Assembly: GCF_003007675.1 (NCBI RefSeq)
Contig: NZ_PXNP01000013.1
Location: forward strand, 1 to 64,000
DNA: 64,000 bases
Origin: Marinobacter fuscus
Lineage (GTDB): Bacteria; Pseudomonadota; Gammaproteobacteria; Pseudomonadales; Oleiphilaceae
Direction of reading: 5' to 3'
In this document: piece by piece, positions 24,861 to 34,118 of the stretch
Position numbering within the stretch: position 1 is the first letter of the stretch
How the letters are laid out: each line of letters starts with the position of its first letter
The notes under the pieces: model-generated
What the model was told of the DNA's origin: nothing
Database searches by the model: none
The model's input: the letters and a program-made list of their open reading frames with translations, nothing else
Program-made: the position numbers and the translations under genes

Positions 24861-26804
24861 ATGTTAACGATAACCGATCTCAGTTTACAACGAGGCGGCG
24901 TCTGGTTGCTAGAAAACGTGAACCTGACTGTACAGCCGGGCCAGCGTGTTGCGATTGTCGGTGCAAACGGCGCTGGAAAATCGAGCCTTTTCCAGCTGTT
25001 ACTCGGAGGCCTGGCGCCGGAGCAGGGCCTGGTGTCGCTGTCCGGTGGCTGCCGGATCGCACACATGGCGCAGGAAGTTGAAGCCTCTGCCCGCTCGGCT
25101 CGGGATTTCGTGCTTGATGGCGACGCTGAGTTGCGCCGACTGGAGCAGGCGCTGGCCGAGGCAGAACAAGGTAATGACGACCACGCCATGGCCCGGGTGC
25201 ATGGTGAGCTGGATCTGCACGAAGCCTGGTCCGCGCCCCGCCGGGCCGAGGCGCTGTTGCGGGGGCTCGGTTTCGCTGACAGTGATGCAGACCGGCCGGT
25301 ATCGGCTTTTTCCGGCGGCTGGCGGATCCGGCTGAATCTGGCCCAGGCGCTGATGCGGCCATCTGATCTTTTGCTGCTGGATGAACCTACCAACCACCTG
25401 GATCTGGACGCCTGCCTGTGGCTGGAGAACTGGCTCCGCAAATACCCTGGCACCCTGTTGTTTATTTCCCATGACCGGGATTTTATGGATCGGGTCGCCA
25501 CCCACCTGGTGCACTTCGACCAGAAACAGCTGGTACTTTATACTGGCAACTACTCAGCCTTTGAGCACCAGCGGGCCGAGCGACTGTCCCAGCAGCAGGC
25601 CGGGTATGAGCGTCAGCAGGCGCGCATAGCCGAAATCCAGCGTTTTATTGACCGGTTCAAGGCCAAGGCCACCAAAGCACGGCAGGCCCAGAGCCGGGTC
25701 AAGGCACTGGAGCGCATGGAACGCATAGCGCCTGCCCACGTGGACTCACCGTTCAGTTTCGAGTTTCCGGTGGCCGATAAAGTTTCCAATCCTTTGCTGT
25801 CGATCCGCCACGGTGCAGCCGGGCACGGTGAGCAAACGATACTGAAGGGGATCAATGTCACCCTGTTGCCGGGTTCGCGGATTGGCCTGCTGGGCCCCAA
25901 TGGCGCCGGTAAATCCACCTTTATGGATGCCTTGCGGGGCACCGGTACCCTGCTGGCCGGTGAGCGCACCTGTGGTGAGCACCTGGCGATCGGTTACTTT
26001 GCCCAGCATCAACTGGAGTCCCTGGATCTGGATGCCAGCCCTTTTCTGCATCTGCAGCGGCTGGTGCCTAACGCTCCGGAACAGCGGGTTCGTGATTTCC
26101 TTGGTGGTTTTGACTTCCATGGTAACGAAGCGCTGGCGCCGATCCGTTCTTTCTCCGGCGGTGAAAAGGCCCGGGTGGCACTGGCGATCATTGCCTGGCA
26201 AAAGCCGAACCTGTTGTTGCTCGATGAGCCCACCAACCACCTGGATCTGGAAATGCGCCAGGCCCTGACCATGGCGCTGCAGAACTTCGACGGCGCCATT
26301 GTCGTGGTGTCCCACGACCGACATTTGCTACGCAACACCGTGGATGAATTCTGGCTGGTATCGGATGGCCGGGTGGCAGAATACGAGGGGGATCTGGAAG
26401 ACTATGAACGCTGGCTGGCAGAGCGGCGCAAGGATGAAGAGGCTCCGCCGAAACGGCAGGTAGAGGAAGTTGCCAGCTTGGCTGCTGCGGGTACTGCGAC
26501 TCTGAGTGCAGACGAACGCAAGGCCCGGAAACGCCTTGAGGCCGAACTGAGGCAGAAGCTGAGCCCCTGGCGGAAAAAGCAGTCGGCCCTGGAAGCCCGC
26601 ATGGACAGTTTGCAACAGCAGTTGTCCGGCATTGAGCAGGGCCTTGCCGATCCTGCAGTGTATGAGGATGGCGGGAAAGAGCGGCTGAGGACCCTGCTGG
26701 CGGAGCAGACCGCCTGCAAGCGGGAGCTTGACAGTGCCGAAGCCGAATGGCTGGAGGTCAGCGAGACCGTCGAAACCCTGGAAGAGGAATTGTCTGCGGT
26801 TTAG
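24861..26804 (+). CDS. yheS: ABC-F family ATPase YheS
   Basis: A 647-residue soluble tandem-ATPase protein of the ABC-F translation-factor class. The first cassette has Walker A GANGAGKS, signature FSGGWR and Walker B LLLLDEPTNHLD. The second has GPNGAGKS, FSGGEKAR and LLLLDEPTNHLDL. The inter-domain linker (QAGYERQQARIAEIQRFIDR and RAKATKA-like KAKATKARQAQSR) is the P-site tRNA interaction motif of ABC-F proteins. A C-terminal coiled coil (residues 535-645) follows. It aligns with E. coli YheS along its length. The ATG at 24861 is chosen; the upstream in-frame start at 24771 overlaps the divergent gene. Confidence 0.94.
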   Translation: MLTITDLSLQRGGVWLLENVNLTVQPGQRVAIVGANGAGKSSLFQLLLGGLAPEQGLVSLSGGCRIAHMAQEVEASARSARDFVLDGDAELRRLEQALAEAEQGNDDHAMARVHGELDLHEAWSAPRRAEALLRGLGFADSDADRPVSAFSGGWRIRLNLAQALMRPSDLLLLDEPTNHLDLDACLWLENWLRKYPGTLLFISHDRDFMDRVATHLVHFDQKQLVLYTGNYSAFEHQRAERLSQQQAGYERQQARIAEIQRFIDRFKAKATKARQAQSRVKALERMERIAPAHVDSPFSFEFPVADKVSNPLLSIRHGAAGHGEQTILKGINVTLLPGSRIGLLGPNGAGKSTFMDALRGTGTLLAGERTCGEHLAIGYFAQHQLESLDLDASPFLHLQRLVPNAPEQRVRDFLGGFDFHGNEALAPIRSFSGGEKARVALAIIAWQKPNLLLLDEPTNHLDLEMRQALTMALQNFDGAIVVVSHDRHLLRNTVDEFWLVSDGRVAEYEGDLEDYERWLAERRKDEEAPPKRQVEEVASLAAAGTATLSADERKARKRLEAELRQKLSPWRKKQSALEARMDSLQQQLSGIEQGLADPAVYEDGGKERLRTLLAEQTACKRELDSAEAEWLEVSETVETLEEELSAV

Positions 26805-26836
26805 CCGGAATACCCCCTAACGGGCGGGCTCGGAAT

Positions 26837-26857
26837 GCGGGCGGATTATCCGCCCGC
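26837..26857. terminator. Hairpin at the 3' end of ppx
   Basis: GCGGGCGG and CCGCCCGC pair around ATTAT. The hairpin covers the ppx stop codon (minus strand) and lies just beyond the convergent yheS stop, so it may terminate yheS while being part of the ppx coding end. No T-run is present. Confidence 0.4.
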
Positions 26858-28384
26858 AACTTCCAGCACAAAGTCCTGACGGGCCAGGTAGTCCTTCTCG
26901 TTTTCCAGGTCTGCCCGTGTCAGCGGACGGCTCTCCAGCCAGCCCTGGGGAAACTCCACCAACAGCCGGTTGCTGTTGCCACGCAGAGTGAACTCCGGCG
27001 CGGGCTCCAGATTGCGCGGATGCTGGATCAGGACGGCCAGGCGCAAGAGCACACACAGGTAGGTAACGCGGGCGTGGTCTTCTGCATCGATGTTCTCCAA
27101 CACTGCCGGTGCAAACTTCCTGCGGTGGCCCCGTACCAGCGCAGCCAGCTCTACCTGAAAGGGCTGGGTAAATCCGGCCAGATCGGAATAACGCAGAATG
27201 TAGGCGCCATGCTTGTGATACTGGGTATGAGAGATCGCCAACCCGATTTCATGTAACTGGCAGGCCCAGCGCAGAACGTCTTCATCCGCGGATGTGCGCA
27301 GGCTCCAGTCGTCCGCCACCTGTTCCCAGGCGGCAATGGCGGTCTTTTCCACCGCGGCACTGTGGGCCTGGTCCACCAGATAGCGCTCCTGCAGGGCCGA
27401 GATGGTTCGCTCCCGCACGTCCTCGTGCTGAATGCGGCCCACAAGGTTGTACAGCAAGCCCTCCCGCAATGCGCCGTCGGCATAGGTCATCTTCTGGATG
27501 TCGAGCGACCGGAATGCCGCCAGCAAAATGGCAAAGCCCGGGGCAAAAATATTCAGCCGTTCTTCACGCACCCCCAACTCGGCCAGGCGCTCGATGTTGC
27601 CCATGTCCAGTAGCCGCTGGCGCAGATCCTCCATACCCTCCCGTGTGATCGTGCCGTCACTGATTTTCAGTGACGCCAGAACATTGGCAATTGCCTTGAT
27701 AGACCCGGAAGAACCCACGCTGCTCTGCCAGCCCGCACTGCGATATTGCTGGCGAATCACCTGAAGTTCCTGCTCGGCGTGGGTAATTGCCTTGTCCAGC
27801 TCCCGTCGGGTAATCCGGCCATCCGGGAAATAGCGGTTGCGGAAAGAGACACAGCCCATGTGCAGGCTCTCCAGCTGACGGGGCTCAAACCTTTGCCCGA
27901 TAATCAGCTCGGTGCTGCCCCCGCCGATGTCGATGACCAGGCGTGCGCCCTCATCGTCGGCGAGCGTATGCGAAACCCCCAGATAGATCAGCCGGGCCTC
28001 TTCCCGGCCGGCAATGATCTCCACCGGATAACCCAGCACCTCCTCGGCCCGGGCAATGAACTCCGGTGCGTTGCGGGCGACACGCAGGGCGTTGGTGCCA
28101 ACAATCTGCACCGCTTCACGGGGCATACCCTGAAGCCGCTGGGCAAACTTCTCCAGACACGCCAGGCCACGCTGCTGGGCGTCTTCGGTCAGCCGGTTAC
28201 ACTGATCCAGCCCGGCAGCCAGCTGCACCTTCTCGCCCATTTTCTCAACGGTGCGGATTTCTCCGTTCACCAGACGGGCAACCACCATGTGGAAACTGTT
28301 GGAGCCCAGATCGATGGTAGCGAGCATGTCCGGGGTGGTTGCAGGTGTCTCGGCGGTAGATGCGACCGTCACGTCAAAAGGCAT
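26846..28384 (-). CDS. ppx: Exopolyphosphatase
   Basis: A 512-residue Ppx/GppA-type enzyme that processively removes phosphate from polyphosphate. The actin-like phosphate-binding segments are ATIDLGSNSFHMVVAR near residue 23 and VIDIGGGSTELI. The C-terminal HD-like helical domain starts around residue 310 and includes ACQLHEIGLAISHTQYHKHG. The ATG at 28384 gives an N-terminus about as long as that of E. coli Ppx; an upstream start at 28441 and a downstream ATG at 28327 are alternatives. It is divergent from trxA, as in Pseudomonas. Confidence 0.94.
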   Translation of the reverse strand: MPFDVTVASTAETPATTPDMLATIDLGSNSFHMVVARLVNGEIRTVEKMGEKVQLAAGLDQCNRLTEDAQQRGLACLEKFAQRLQGMPREAVQIVGTNALRVARNAPEFIARAEEVLGYPVEIIAGREEARLIYLGVSHTLADDEGARLVIDIGGGSTELIIGQRFEPRQLESLHMGCVSFRNRYFPDGRITRRELDKAITHAEQELQVIRQQYRSAGWQSSVGSSGSIKAIANVLASLKISDGTITREGMEDLRQRLLDMGNIERLAELGVREERLNIFAPGFAILLAAFRSLDIQKMTYADGALREGLLYNLVGRIQHEDVRERTISALQERYLVDQAHSAAVEKTAIAAWEQVADDWSLRTSADEDVLRWACQLHEIGLAISHTQYHKHGAYILRYSDLAGFTQPFQVELAALVRGHRRKFAPAVLENIDAEDHARVTYLCVLLRLAVLIQHPRNLEPAPEFTLRGNSNRLLVEFPQGWLESRPLTRADLENEKDYLARQDFVLEVAGG

Positions 28385-28642
28385 CCTGTGTGGTGTGAAC
28401 GTTGCGGTACTATAAGTGAAAGCCCCCGGAAATGTCAGCAAATGCTTGCGGACAATACTGACGTGGATCAGGCCGCAGGCCGGTTAAACATGCTTCACAT
28501 CCGGGTGATCAATCGCGTAAAGTATCGGGTCTGTCTTAATCCGGGTGCGCGATGAACACGTAAGCCATCGCACACTATAGCCAACAGCGTTACTCCGACA
28601 GGCAGAAAACCGCCCGGGGGACGCCTGAATCAGGAAAAGATA

Positions 28643-28969
28643 ATGAGCGGAAATATCGTTAATGTCACCGACGCGTCCTTTGAACAGGATGTTCTGAAGT
28701 CCGACATTCCGGTGCTGGTAGACTACTGGGCCGAGTGGTGTGGCCCGTGCAAAATGATTGCCCCGGTCCTCGAAGAAATCGCCGAGGAATACGAAGGCAA
28801 GCTCAAGGTCTGCAAACTCAACATCGACGAAAACGAACAAACCCCGCCCAAGTTCAACATCCGTGGTATCCCGACCCTGATGCTGTTCAAGAACGGCAAC
28901 GTAGATGCAACCAAAGTCGGCGCCCTGTCCAAGTCACAGCTGGCCGCCTTCCTCGACAGCAACCTCTGA
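28643..28969 (+). CDS. trxA: Thioredoxin 1
   Basis: A 108-residue classical thioredoxin with the WCGPC active site (Cys33, Cys36), the buried Asp27 and the cis-proline segment RGIPTLMLF. It reduces cytoplasmic protein disulphides with electrons from thioredoxin reductase. Length matches E. coli TrxA. A strong terminator follows. In many relatives rho lies immediately downstream; here molybdenum cofactor genes intervene. Confidence 0.97.
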   Translation: MSGNIVNVTDASFEQDVLKSDIPVLVDYWAEWCGPCKMIAPVLEEIAEEYEGKLKVCKLNIDENEQTPPKFNIRGIPTLMLFKNGNVDATKVGALSKSQLAAFLDSNL

Positions 28970-28983
28970 TTCGCTGTTGAAGG

Positions 28984-29021
28984 AAACCGCCCCTGAACCT
29001 TGCGTCACGGGCGGTTTTTTT
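28984..29021 (+). terminator. Rho-independent terminator of trxA
   Basis: AAACCGCCC (28984-28992) pairs with GGGCGGTTT (29009-29017) and a seven-base T-run ends at 29021. The mobA ATG begins only five bases after the T-run. Confidence 0.9.
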
Positions 29022-29026
29022 ACGCC

Positions 29027-29617
29027 ATGACCCAACCCGAATCCATCATCGGTCTGCTGCTGGCAGGCGGCAAAGGCACCCGCATGGGCGGCCAGGACAA
29101 AGGCCTGATGCCCTGGTGCGGCCAGGCCATGGCTGAATGGGTACTGCATGCCCTGAAAGCCGTCACCCCGACCGTCTGCATCAGTGCCAACAGATCCCTC
29201 GAAACCTACGAACACCTGGCTCCCGGCCACATCCTGCAAGACCCACAACACCTGCAGGGTCAGGGCCCGCTGGCCGGACTACTCACCGGCCTGAAAACCG
29301 CCCACACACTGGGCGCCCGGGCGGTACTGGTTTGCCCCTGCGACACCCCGGGCATCACCCCGGACACCCTCAGCGCCCTCGTCACAGCCTGGAAAACCCA
29401 ACCCGACCGCCCGGCCATCGCCGAACACAACGGCCGCTTACACCCGCTGCACGGCGTCTATCCGGTGGCTCTGATGGATCAGCTGGAACAATGGCTGGCG
29501 TCGGACAACCGCCGGGTGATGGGGTTTGCGAAATCGGTGGCTGCGGTGGCGGTGGATTGCCCGGAAACCGGGGAGGTGTTTGCGAACCGGAACAACCTGC
29601 AGGATCTGGAGCACTGA
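29027..29617 (+). CDS. mobA: Molybdenum cofactor guanylyltransferase MobA
   Basis: A 196-residue nucleotidyltransferase that attaches GMP to molybdopterin to form the bis-MGD cofactor. The GTP-binding loop LAGGKGTRMGGQDKGL lies near residue 10, the second motif is QGQGPLAGLLTGL, and CPCDTPGITP is the metal-binding segment. The ATG at 29027 has no ribosome binding site, because the bases just upstream are the T-run of the trxA terminator. A TTG at 29000 inside the terminator is the only earlier in-frame option. It may be translated from a leaderless or read-through mRNA. It is convergent with the moa/moe genes across palindromic element copy 2. Confidence 0.92.
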   Translation: MTQPESIIGLLLAGGKGTRMGGQDKGLMPWCGQAMAEWVLHALKAVTPTVCISANRSLETYEHLAPGHILQDPQHLQGQGPLAGLLTGLKTAHTLGARAVLVCPCDTPGITPDTLSALVTAWKTQPDRPAIAEHNGRLHPLHGVYPVALMDQLEQWLASDNRRVMGFAKSVAAVAVDCPETGEVFANRNNLQDLEH

Positions 29618-29696
29618 CAGGCGCGTTGTCAGATCGGCTAACAGTTTACGTAGGTCGCTGAGCTGGCGACGCCCCAGGGCTCATACACTGGTAGGT

Positions 29697-29804
29697 CAGC
29701 ACTTGGGATAGGCTGCCCGAAAATGTGCGGAGCCAGGGATGGCGGAGCCCAAGCCCACATGGATGTGCTCGTGGCGTTTTTCGGGCAGCCTATCCCAAGT
29801 GCTG
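29697..29804 (+). repeat. Composite palindromic element, copy 2
   Basis: Arms 29697-29723 and 29778-29804 are perfect 27-bp inverted repeats. The 54 bases between them hold two small hairpins with GGA in the loop: GCC-AGGGAT-GGC (29732-29743) and CAC-ATGGAT-GTG (29756-29767). The second resembles the CsrA/RsmA consensus ACARGGAUGU at 9 of 10 positions. The core 29724-29768 matches copy 1, while the arms do not. It sits between the convergent mobA and moaE, with the GGA strand the same as mobA. The GGA-to-GGA distance (24 bases) is nearly the same as in copy 1 (25). Confidence 0.85.
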
Positions 29805-29832
29805 GCCGGGCGGCAGGCTCCAATACGCAGGC

Positions 29833-30279
29833 TTATTGCCAGCCCTCACTGCGAGCAACATCCGAAGCCTTCTGCTCCACCCAGTGCCCACCCTCAGCCG
29901 TAACCTCCTTCTTCCAGAAAGGCGCCGACGTCTTCAAAGCATCCATGATGAACTGACAGGCCGCAAAGGCATCACCCCGGTGAGCACTGCACACCCCGAC
30001 GAACACAATCTGATCCGACAGCGCCAGCGACCCCACCCGATGAATCACCCGCGCCTCGCGCACGTCCCAACGCCGGGACGCCTCATCAATCAACCCCTGA
30101 ATTACCTGCTCCGTCATCCCCGGATAGTGCTCCAGAAACAGCCCGGTAACCCCGGAAAGGTCCCCGGAGTCCCGCACCAGCCCGGTAAACGTGGCAATGG
30201 CACCGGTGCCAGAGCCGCTGTTACGCAAGGCCTGATACTCGGCACCGGCATCAAAATCCTCCGTCTGGACGGAAATCAT
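29833..30279 (-). CDS. moaE: Molybdopterin synthase catalytic subunit MoaE
   Basis: A 148-residue large subunit of molybdopterin synthase, which converts precursor Z (cPMP) into molybdopterin using sulphur carried on MoaD. Diagnostic segments are GAIATFTGLVRD, the LEHYPGMTE motif, RVIHRVGSLALSDQIVFVG and the C-terminal APFWKKEV with the active-site lysines. It starts one base after the moaD stop and is the last gene of the moaB-moeA-moaD-moaE transcript. Confidence 0.95.
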   Translation of the reverse strand: MISVQTEDFDAGAEYQALRNSGSGTGAIATFTGLVRDSGDLSGVTGLFLEHYPGMTEQVIQGLIDEASRRWDVREARVIHRVGSLALSDQIVFVGVCSAHRGDAFAACQFIMDALKTSAPFWKKEVTAEGGHWVEQKASDVARSEGWQ

Positions 30280-30280
30280 C

Positions 30281-30541
30281 TCAGCCTCCTGTCACCGGTG
30301 GAAAAAACGCCACTTCATCACCCGCCTGCAACCGGGTGCCGGGCTTGGCCATGGCCTGATTGACCGCCACCATTACCGGCTGATCCCCGGTCAGCTGGGC
30401 CCAGGCGCCACCGCGCCCGGACAGCGTGGATAAAAGCTCAGCCACCGTCTGCCCCTCGGGCAGCGGGTGCGACATGGACTCTGTGTCCAGCTCCTCCCTC
30501 AAGCGGGCAAAAAAACGGATGGTGATCGTTGGAGTAGTCAT
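30281..30541 (-). CDS. moaD: Molybdopterin synthase sulphur carrier MoaD
   Basis: An 86-residue ubiquitin-like protein ending in Gly-Gly (FFPPVTGG), the terminus that is adenylated and thiocarboxylated to donate sulphur in molybdopterin synthesis. The fold is suggested by TIRFFARLREELDTE at the start and AGDEVAFFPPV at the end. Length is normal for MoaD. It sits between moeA (two-base gap) and moaE (one-base gap), so all are translationally linked, matching the heterotetrameric MoaD2-MoaE2 enzyme. Confidence 0.95.
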   Translation of the reverse strand: MTTPTITIRFFARLREELDTESMSHPLPEGQTVAELLSTLSGRGGAWAQLTGDQPVMVAVNQAMAKPGTRLQAGDEVAFFPPVTGG

Positions 30542-30543
30542 AA

Positions 30544-31758
30544 TTAGCCCAGCAATTCAGCAAATGAATAATAGAGAACAGAGTCTCCCGGCTGCACGGT
30601 GCTGTGCTCCGGCACCACCGCCAGACCGTCGCCCCAGCAGGCCGAACTGAGCACGCCGGAACTCTGGTTCGGATAAGCTTCAACCCGCGCTTCGCTGGCA
30701 GAACCCTGCTTTCGGGCCCGGACAAATTCCCGCCGCACAGACGCCGTGTTTACCTCGAACGCTGAGGGCAGCCATTCACCCCGGGGCAAAATGTGATGGC
30801 GGCCCTGGCATTTGCGAATGTAGGGCATGGCCACCACCAGAAAGGTCACCAGCACTGCGGCCGGGTTGCCCGGCAAGCCCAGAACCGGGGTACCGTTCAC
30901 CGAGCCAAAGGCCAGCGGCTTGCCCGGCTTGATGGCCATCCGCCAAAGCGACAGGGCGCCGGATTCCTCCAGCACCGCCCTGACATGATCTTCCTCGCCC
31001 ACCGACACACCGCCACTGGTGATCAGTAAATCGGCGCTGGCCGCCGCCTGTTCCAGCCGGTTCCGGGTCTGCTCCCGGGTGTCTTCCAGAGACTCACACA
31101 ACACCACCTCGCAACCTGCCTCGGCCAACAGGCCCAGCAAGGTGTAACGGTTGGTGTTGTAAATCTGCCCCTTTGCCAGGGGTTGGCCGGGCTCCACCAG
31201 TTCGTCGCCGGTGGTCAGCACCGCCACTTTCAGGCGCGGGCGTACTGCCACCTCACCGACGCCCATCGATGCCAGCAGCCCCATTTCCTGAGGGCGGATT
31301 AGAGTACCAGCCGCCAGCGCCAGCGTGCCTTTGGCAAGATCCTGCCCCTGGCGACGAATGTTCTGGCCAGCATTCACCTCGGCCATCACACGGATACCGG
31401 CGTCGGTGACCTCCACCCGCTCCTGCATGATCACCGCATCGGCACCGTCAGGAATCTCCGAACCGGTGAAAATCCGAACCGCTGTGCCCGGCTTCAGGGC
31501 TTTCGGCGCGGTACCGGCAGGAATCCGATCCGAGACCGGCAGAGCCTGGTTCGGCTGAACGTCTCGGGTGGCGATAGCGTAGCCGTCCACTGCACTGTTG
31601 TCCGCCGGGGGCACGTCTGCGGGAACGTATTGATCGGCCGCCAGCACCCGGCCAAGACTTTGGGCCAAAGGCACGTTTTCGTTTGCGGATTCTGTCGCCA
31701 CACTGGCCAGAATATGCTGCAGAGCATCATCAACCGATGTCAGCTGTGAATTTGCCAT
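30544..31758 (-). CDS. moeA: Molybdopterin molybdenumtransferase MoeA
   Basis: A 404-residue enzyme that inserts molybdate into adenylylated molybdopterin. The N-terminal region has NSAVDGYAI and the IFTGSEIPDGADAVIMQE signature. The central MoCF_biosynth domain shows TTGDELVEPG and ITSGGVSVGEEDHV, and LGLPGNPAAVLVTF is the conserved late motif. It follows moaB by 12 bases. Together with MobA and MoaB it performs the late cofactor steps; moaA and moaC for the early step are not in this window. Confidence 0.95.
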   Translation of the reverse strand: MANSQLTSVDDALQHILASVATESANENVPLAQSLGRVLAADQYVPADVPPADNSAVDGYAIATRDVQPNQALPVSDRIPAGTAPKALKPGTAVRIFTGSEIPDGADAVIMQERVEVTDAGIRVMAEVNAGQNIRRQGQDLAKGTLALAAGTLIRPQEMGLLASMGVGEVAVRPRLKVAVLTTGDELVEPGQPLAKGQIYNTNRYTLLGLLAEAGCEVVLCESLEDTREQTRNRLEQAAASADLLITSGGVSVGEEDHVRAVLEESGALSLWRMAIKPGKPLAFGSVNGTPVLGLPGNPAAVLVTFLVVAMPYIRKCQGRHHILPRGEWLPSAFEVNTASVRREFVRARKQGSASEARVEAYPNQSSGVLSSACWGDGLAVVPEHSTVQPGDSVLYYSFAELLG

Positions 31759-31770
31759 AGTCGCTCCTGC

Positions 31771-32343
31771 TTACCGCTTAGCCCGCTGGCCAATGGCCTC
31801 AAACACACGCTGGTACGGGCGCTCGGGTTTGCGCAGAACCAACTCTGAGAAGTTGCACGGGCCGTGGCGGCTGTCCAGTTGCGGTGCGATCAGGCCATTC
31901 CAGCCGGTACGGCAGGCGCCGGTCGAGCCGGGCAGGCAGAAAATCGCCGTGTGATTGGCGAGACCGGCAAACGCCCGGGACTGAATGGTGGAGGTGCCGA
32001 TTTCGGCTGCAGACAGGCGGCGGAATTCTTCCCCGAAACCTTCAATGCTCTTGTCCAGCAGGGGTGCCAGAGCTTCCGGCGTGCTGTCCCGCTCGTGGAA
32101 TCCGGTGCCGCCGGTGATCAGCACAACATGAATGTCAGACGAGGCGACCCACTGGGAAATTAACGCCCGTACCAGGTAGATGTCATCTGGCAAAATACGC
32201 CGACTGATCAGGCGATGCCCGGCGTCCAGTACGCTGTCTTCAAGAAACTGACCGGAACTGTCCTGGTCCGGGCCACGGGTATCGGATACGGTCAGAATCG
32301 CAATATTCAGTGGGTTGAGTTCGCGGGTGCGTTCACTGCTCAT
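31771..32343 (-). CDS. moaB: Molybdenum cofactor biosynthesis protein MoaB
   Basis: A 190-residue MoaB/MogA-family protein that adenylylates molybdopterin before metal insertion. The family motifs are [19 protein letters not shown] near residue 12, [18 protein letters not shown] in the middle and [14 protein letters not shown]. The GGTG motif and the length favour MoaB over MogA. It is first in the minus-strand operon and divergent from rho, whose start is 357 bases away. Confidence 0.93.
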   Translation of the reverse strand: MSSERTRELNPLNIAILTVSDTRGPDQDSSGQFLEDSVLDAGHRLISRRILPDDIYLVRALISQWVASSDIHVVLITGGTGFHERDSTPEALAPLLDKSIEGFGEEFRRLSAAEIGTSTIQSRAFAGLANHTAIFCLPGSTGACRTGWNGLIAPQLDSRHGPCNFSELVLRKPERPYQRVFEAIGQRAKR

Positions 32344-32700
32344 GAAAAAGCTCCGGTGTCAGTGTTCAGTTATGATGACAGTATCCCGATCAGAGCCCCG
32401 TAAGGGAAGGGAGTAACCCCTCGGAGGGACTTTGAGGCGCGGGTGTGGCGCGGCTCGTGCGGATAAACGCATAATTTCAGCACGGGACTTGACATCTGCT
32501 GTAAAAGTAACCGATTATGCCGTTGCCCGGCGAACGGTTGTTCCCACTCTCTGGCTTCAGCATTTTTTATCCGGCTTCCAACTTCACCGGTTGCTCCACC
32601 TGGCCAGCGCCTAGTTTCAGCTTAATTCGTTCAATACGTTCAGGGGCACCCCTGTCATTCCAACAGTCGTTTACTTCCATTCCTGAAAATTCAACAAACT
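32344..32700. other. Divergent region between moaB and rho
   Basis: This 357-base stretch contains no convincing gene. It carries a good sigma-70 promoter toward rho (32489-32518). The roughly 180 bases after it would be a long rho leader, fitting the known autogenous control of rho, in which Rho terminates transcription in its own leader. The left part presumably holds the moaB promoter, which I could not define. Confidence 0.6.
32489..32518 (+). promoter_or_regulatory. Promoter of rho
   Basis: A perfect -35 TTGACA (32489-32494), an 18-base spacer and GATTAT (32513-32518, four of six matches to TATAAT). The coding start lies 182 bases downstream, leaving a long untranslated leader. Confidence 0.7.
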
Positions 32701-33963
32701 ATGAATCTTACTGAACTCAAGCAGAAATCCGTGCCCGAATTGCTCGATATTGCGCAAGAAATGGGCCTCGACAACCTGGCTCGTTCGCGTAAACAGGATG
32801 TAATTTTCACCATCCTGAAAAAACACGCCAAGAGCGGCGAAGACATCTACGGTGACGGTGTACTGGAAATTCTGCAGGATGGCTTCGGCTTCCTACGTTC
32901 CGCCGATGCCTCCTATCTGGCCGGACCTGACGACATTTACGTGTCGCCCAGCCAGATCCGCCGTTTCAACCTGCGTACCGGCGACACCATCTCCGGCAAG
33001 ATCCGGCCCCCGAAAGACGGCGAGCGTTACTTTGCCCTGCTGAAAGTCAACGAGATCAACTTTGACAAGCCGGATAATGCCCGCAACAAGATTCTGTTCG
33101 AGAACCTGACGCCGCTGTTCCCGGATGAGCGTCTCACGCTCGAAGCCGGTAACGGCAGCACTGAGGACCTTTCCTCTCGGGTTTTGGATCTGGTGGCGCC
33201 GATTGGAAAAGGCCAGCGGGGCCTGATCGTGTCTCCGCCCAAGGCCGGTAAGACGCTGTTGATGCAGAGCATTGCTCAGTCCATCACCCGCAACAATCCA
33301 GAGTGCCATGTCATGGTACTGCTGATTGACGAGCGGCCAGAGGAAGTGACTGAGATGCAGCGCACCGTGCGCGGCGAAGTCATCGCCTCCACCTTTGACG
33401 AGCCACCGGCCCGTCACGTCCAGGTGGCCGAGATGGTGATCGAAAAGGCCAAGCGCCTGGTCGAGCACAAGAAGGACGTGGTTATCCTGCTGGACTCCAT
33501 CACCCGTCTGGCCCGGGCTTACAACACCGTGATTCCGTCTTCCGGTAAGGTGCTGACCGGTGGTGTTGATGCTCACGCCCTGGAAAAGCCCAAGCGTTTC
33601 TTCGGTGCTGCCCGGAATGTTGAGGAAGGCGGTAGCCTGACCATCCTGGCAACCGCGCTGGTTAACACTGGCTCGAAGATGGACGAGGTGATTTACGAGG
33701 AGTTCAAGGGCACCGGTAACATGGAAGTGCATCTGGATCGCAAGATCGCCGAGAAGCGCACCTATCCGGCCATCAACATCCGCAGCTCCGGCACCCGCCG
33801 TGAGGATCTGCTGATGTCCGAGGCGGACATCCAGCGCGTGTGGATTCTGCGTAAACTGCTGCACTCCATGGATGATGACACCGCAGCGATCGAATTCCTG
33901 CTGGACAAACTGAAAGACACCAAGACCAATGACGAGTTCTTCCAGTCAATGAAGCGTCGTTGA
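32701..33963 (+). CDS. rho: Transcription termination factor Rho
   Basis: A 420-residue hexameric RNA-dependent ATPase that terminates transcription. The N-terminal Rho-N domain ([20 protein letters not shown]) precedes the RNA-binding cold-shock-like domain ([23 protein letters not shown]). The ATPase core has Walker [11 protein letters not shown], Walker [17 protein letters not shown], and the Q/R-loop segments [18 protein letters not shown]. Length is nearly the same as E. coli Rho (419). The gene has its own promoter with a long leader and a terminator. Confidence 0.98.
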   Translation: MNLTELKQKSVPELLDIAQEMGLDNLARSRKQDVIFTILKKHAKSGEDIYGDGVLEILQDGFGFLRSADASYLAGPDDIYVSPSQIRRFNLRTGDTISGKIRPPKDGERYFALLKVNEINFDKPDNARNKILFENLTPLFPDERLTLEAGNGSTEDLSSRVLDLVAPIGKGQRGLIVSPPKAGKTLLMQSIAQSITRNNPECHVMVLLIDERPEEVTEMQRTVRGEVIASTFDEPPARHVQVAEMVIEKAKRLVEHKKDVVILLDSITRLARAYNTVIPSSGKVLTGGVDAHALEKPKRFFGAARNVEEGGSLTILATALVNTGSKMDEVIYEEFKGTGNMEVHLDRKIAEKRTYPAINIRSSGTRREDLLMSEADIQRVWILRKLLHSMDDDTAAIEFLLDKLKDTKTNDEFFQSMKRR

Positions 33964-33981
33964 TACTGGCTTGGTAACAAG

Positions 33982-34019
33982 GCCGCCCTCGGTGTCTTCG
34001 TGCATCCGGGCGGCTTTTT
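33982..34019 (+). terminator. Rho-independent terminator of rho
   Basis: GCCGCCC (33982-33988) pairs with GGGCGGC (34008-34014), followed by five T residues. It lies 18 bases after the rho stop. Confidence 0.85.
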
Positions 34020-34118
34020 GCGATTTATCCCGTCCCGCCCCGGGTTTTGTCAGCCCGAAGGTCAAGATCCAGACAAGGCCAACCTCCGTAAGAATGCACG
34101 CCAGGATCGGAGCGCATC

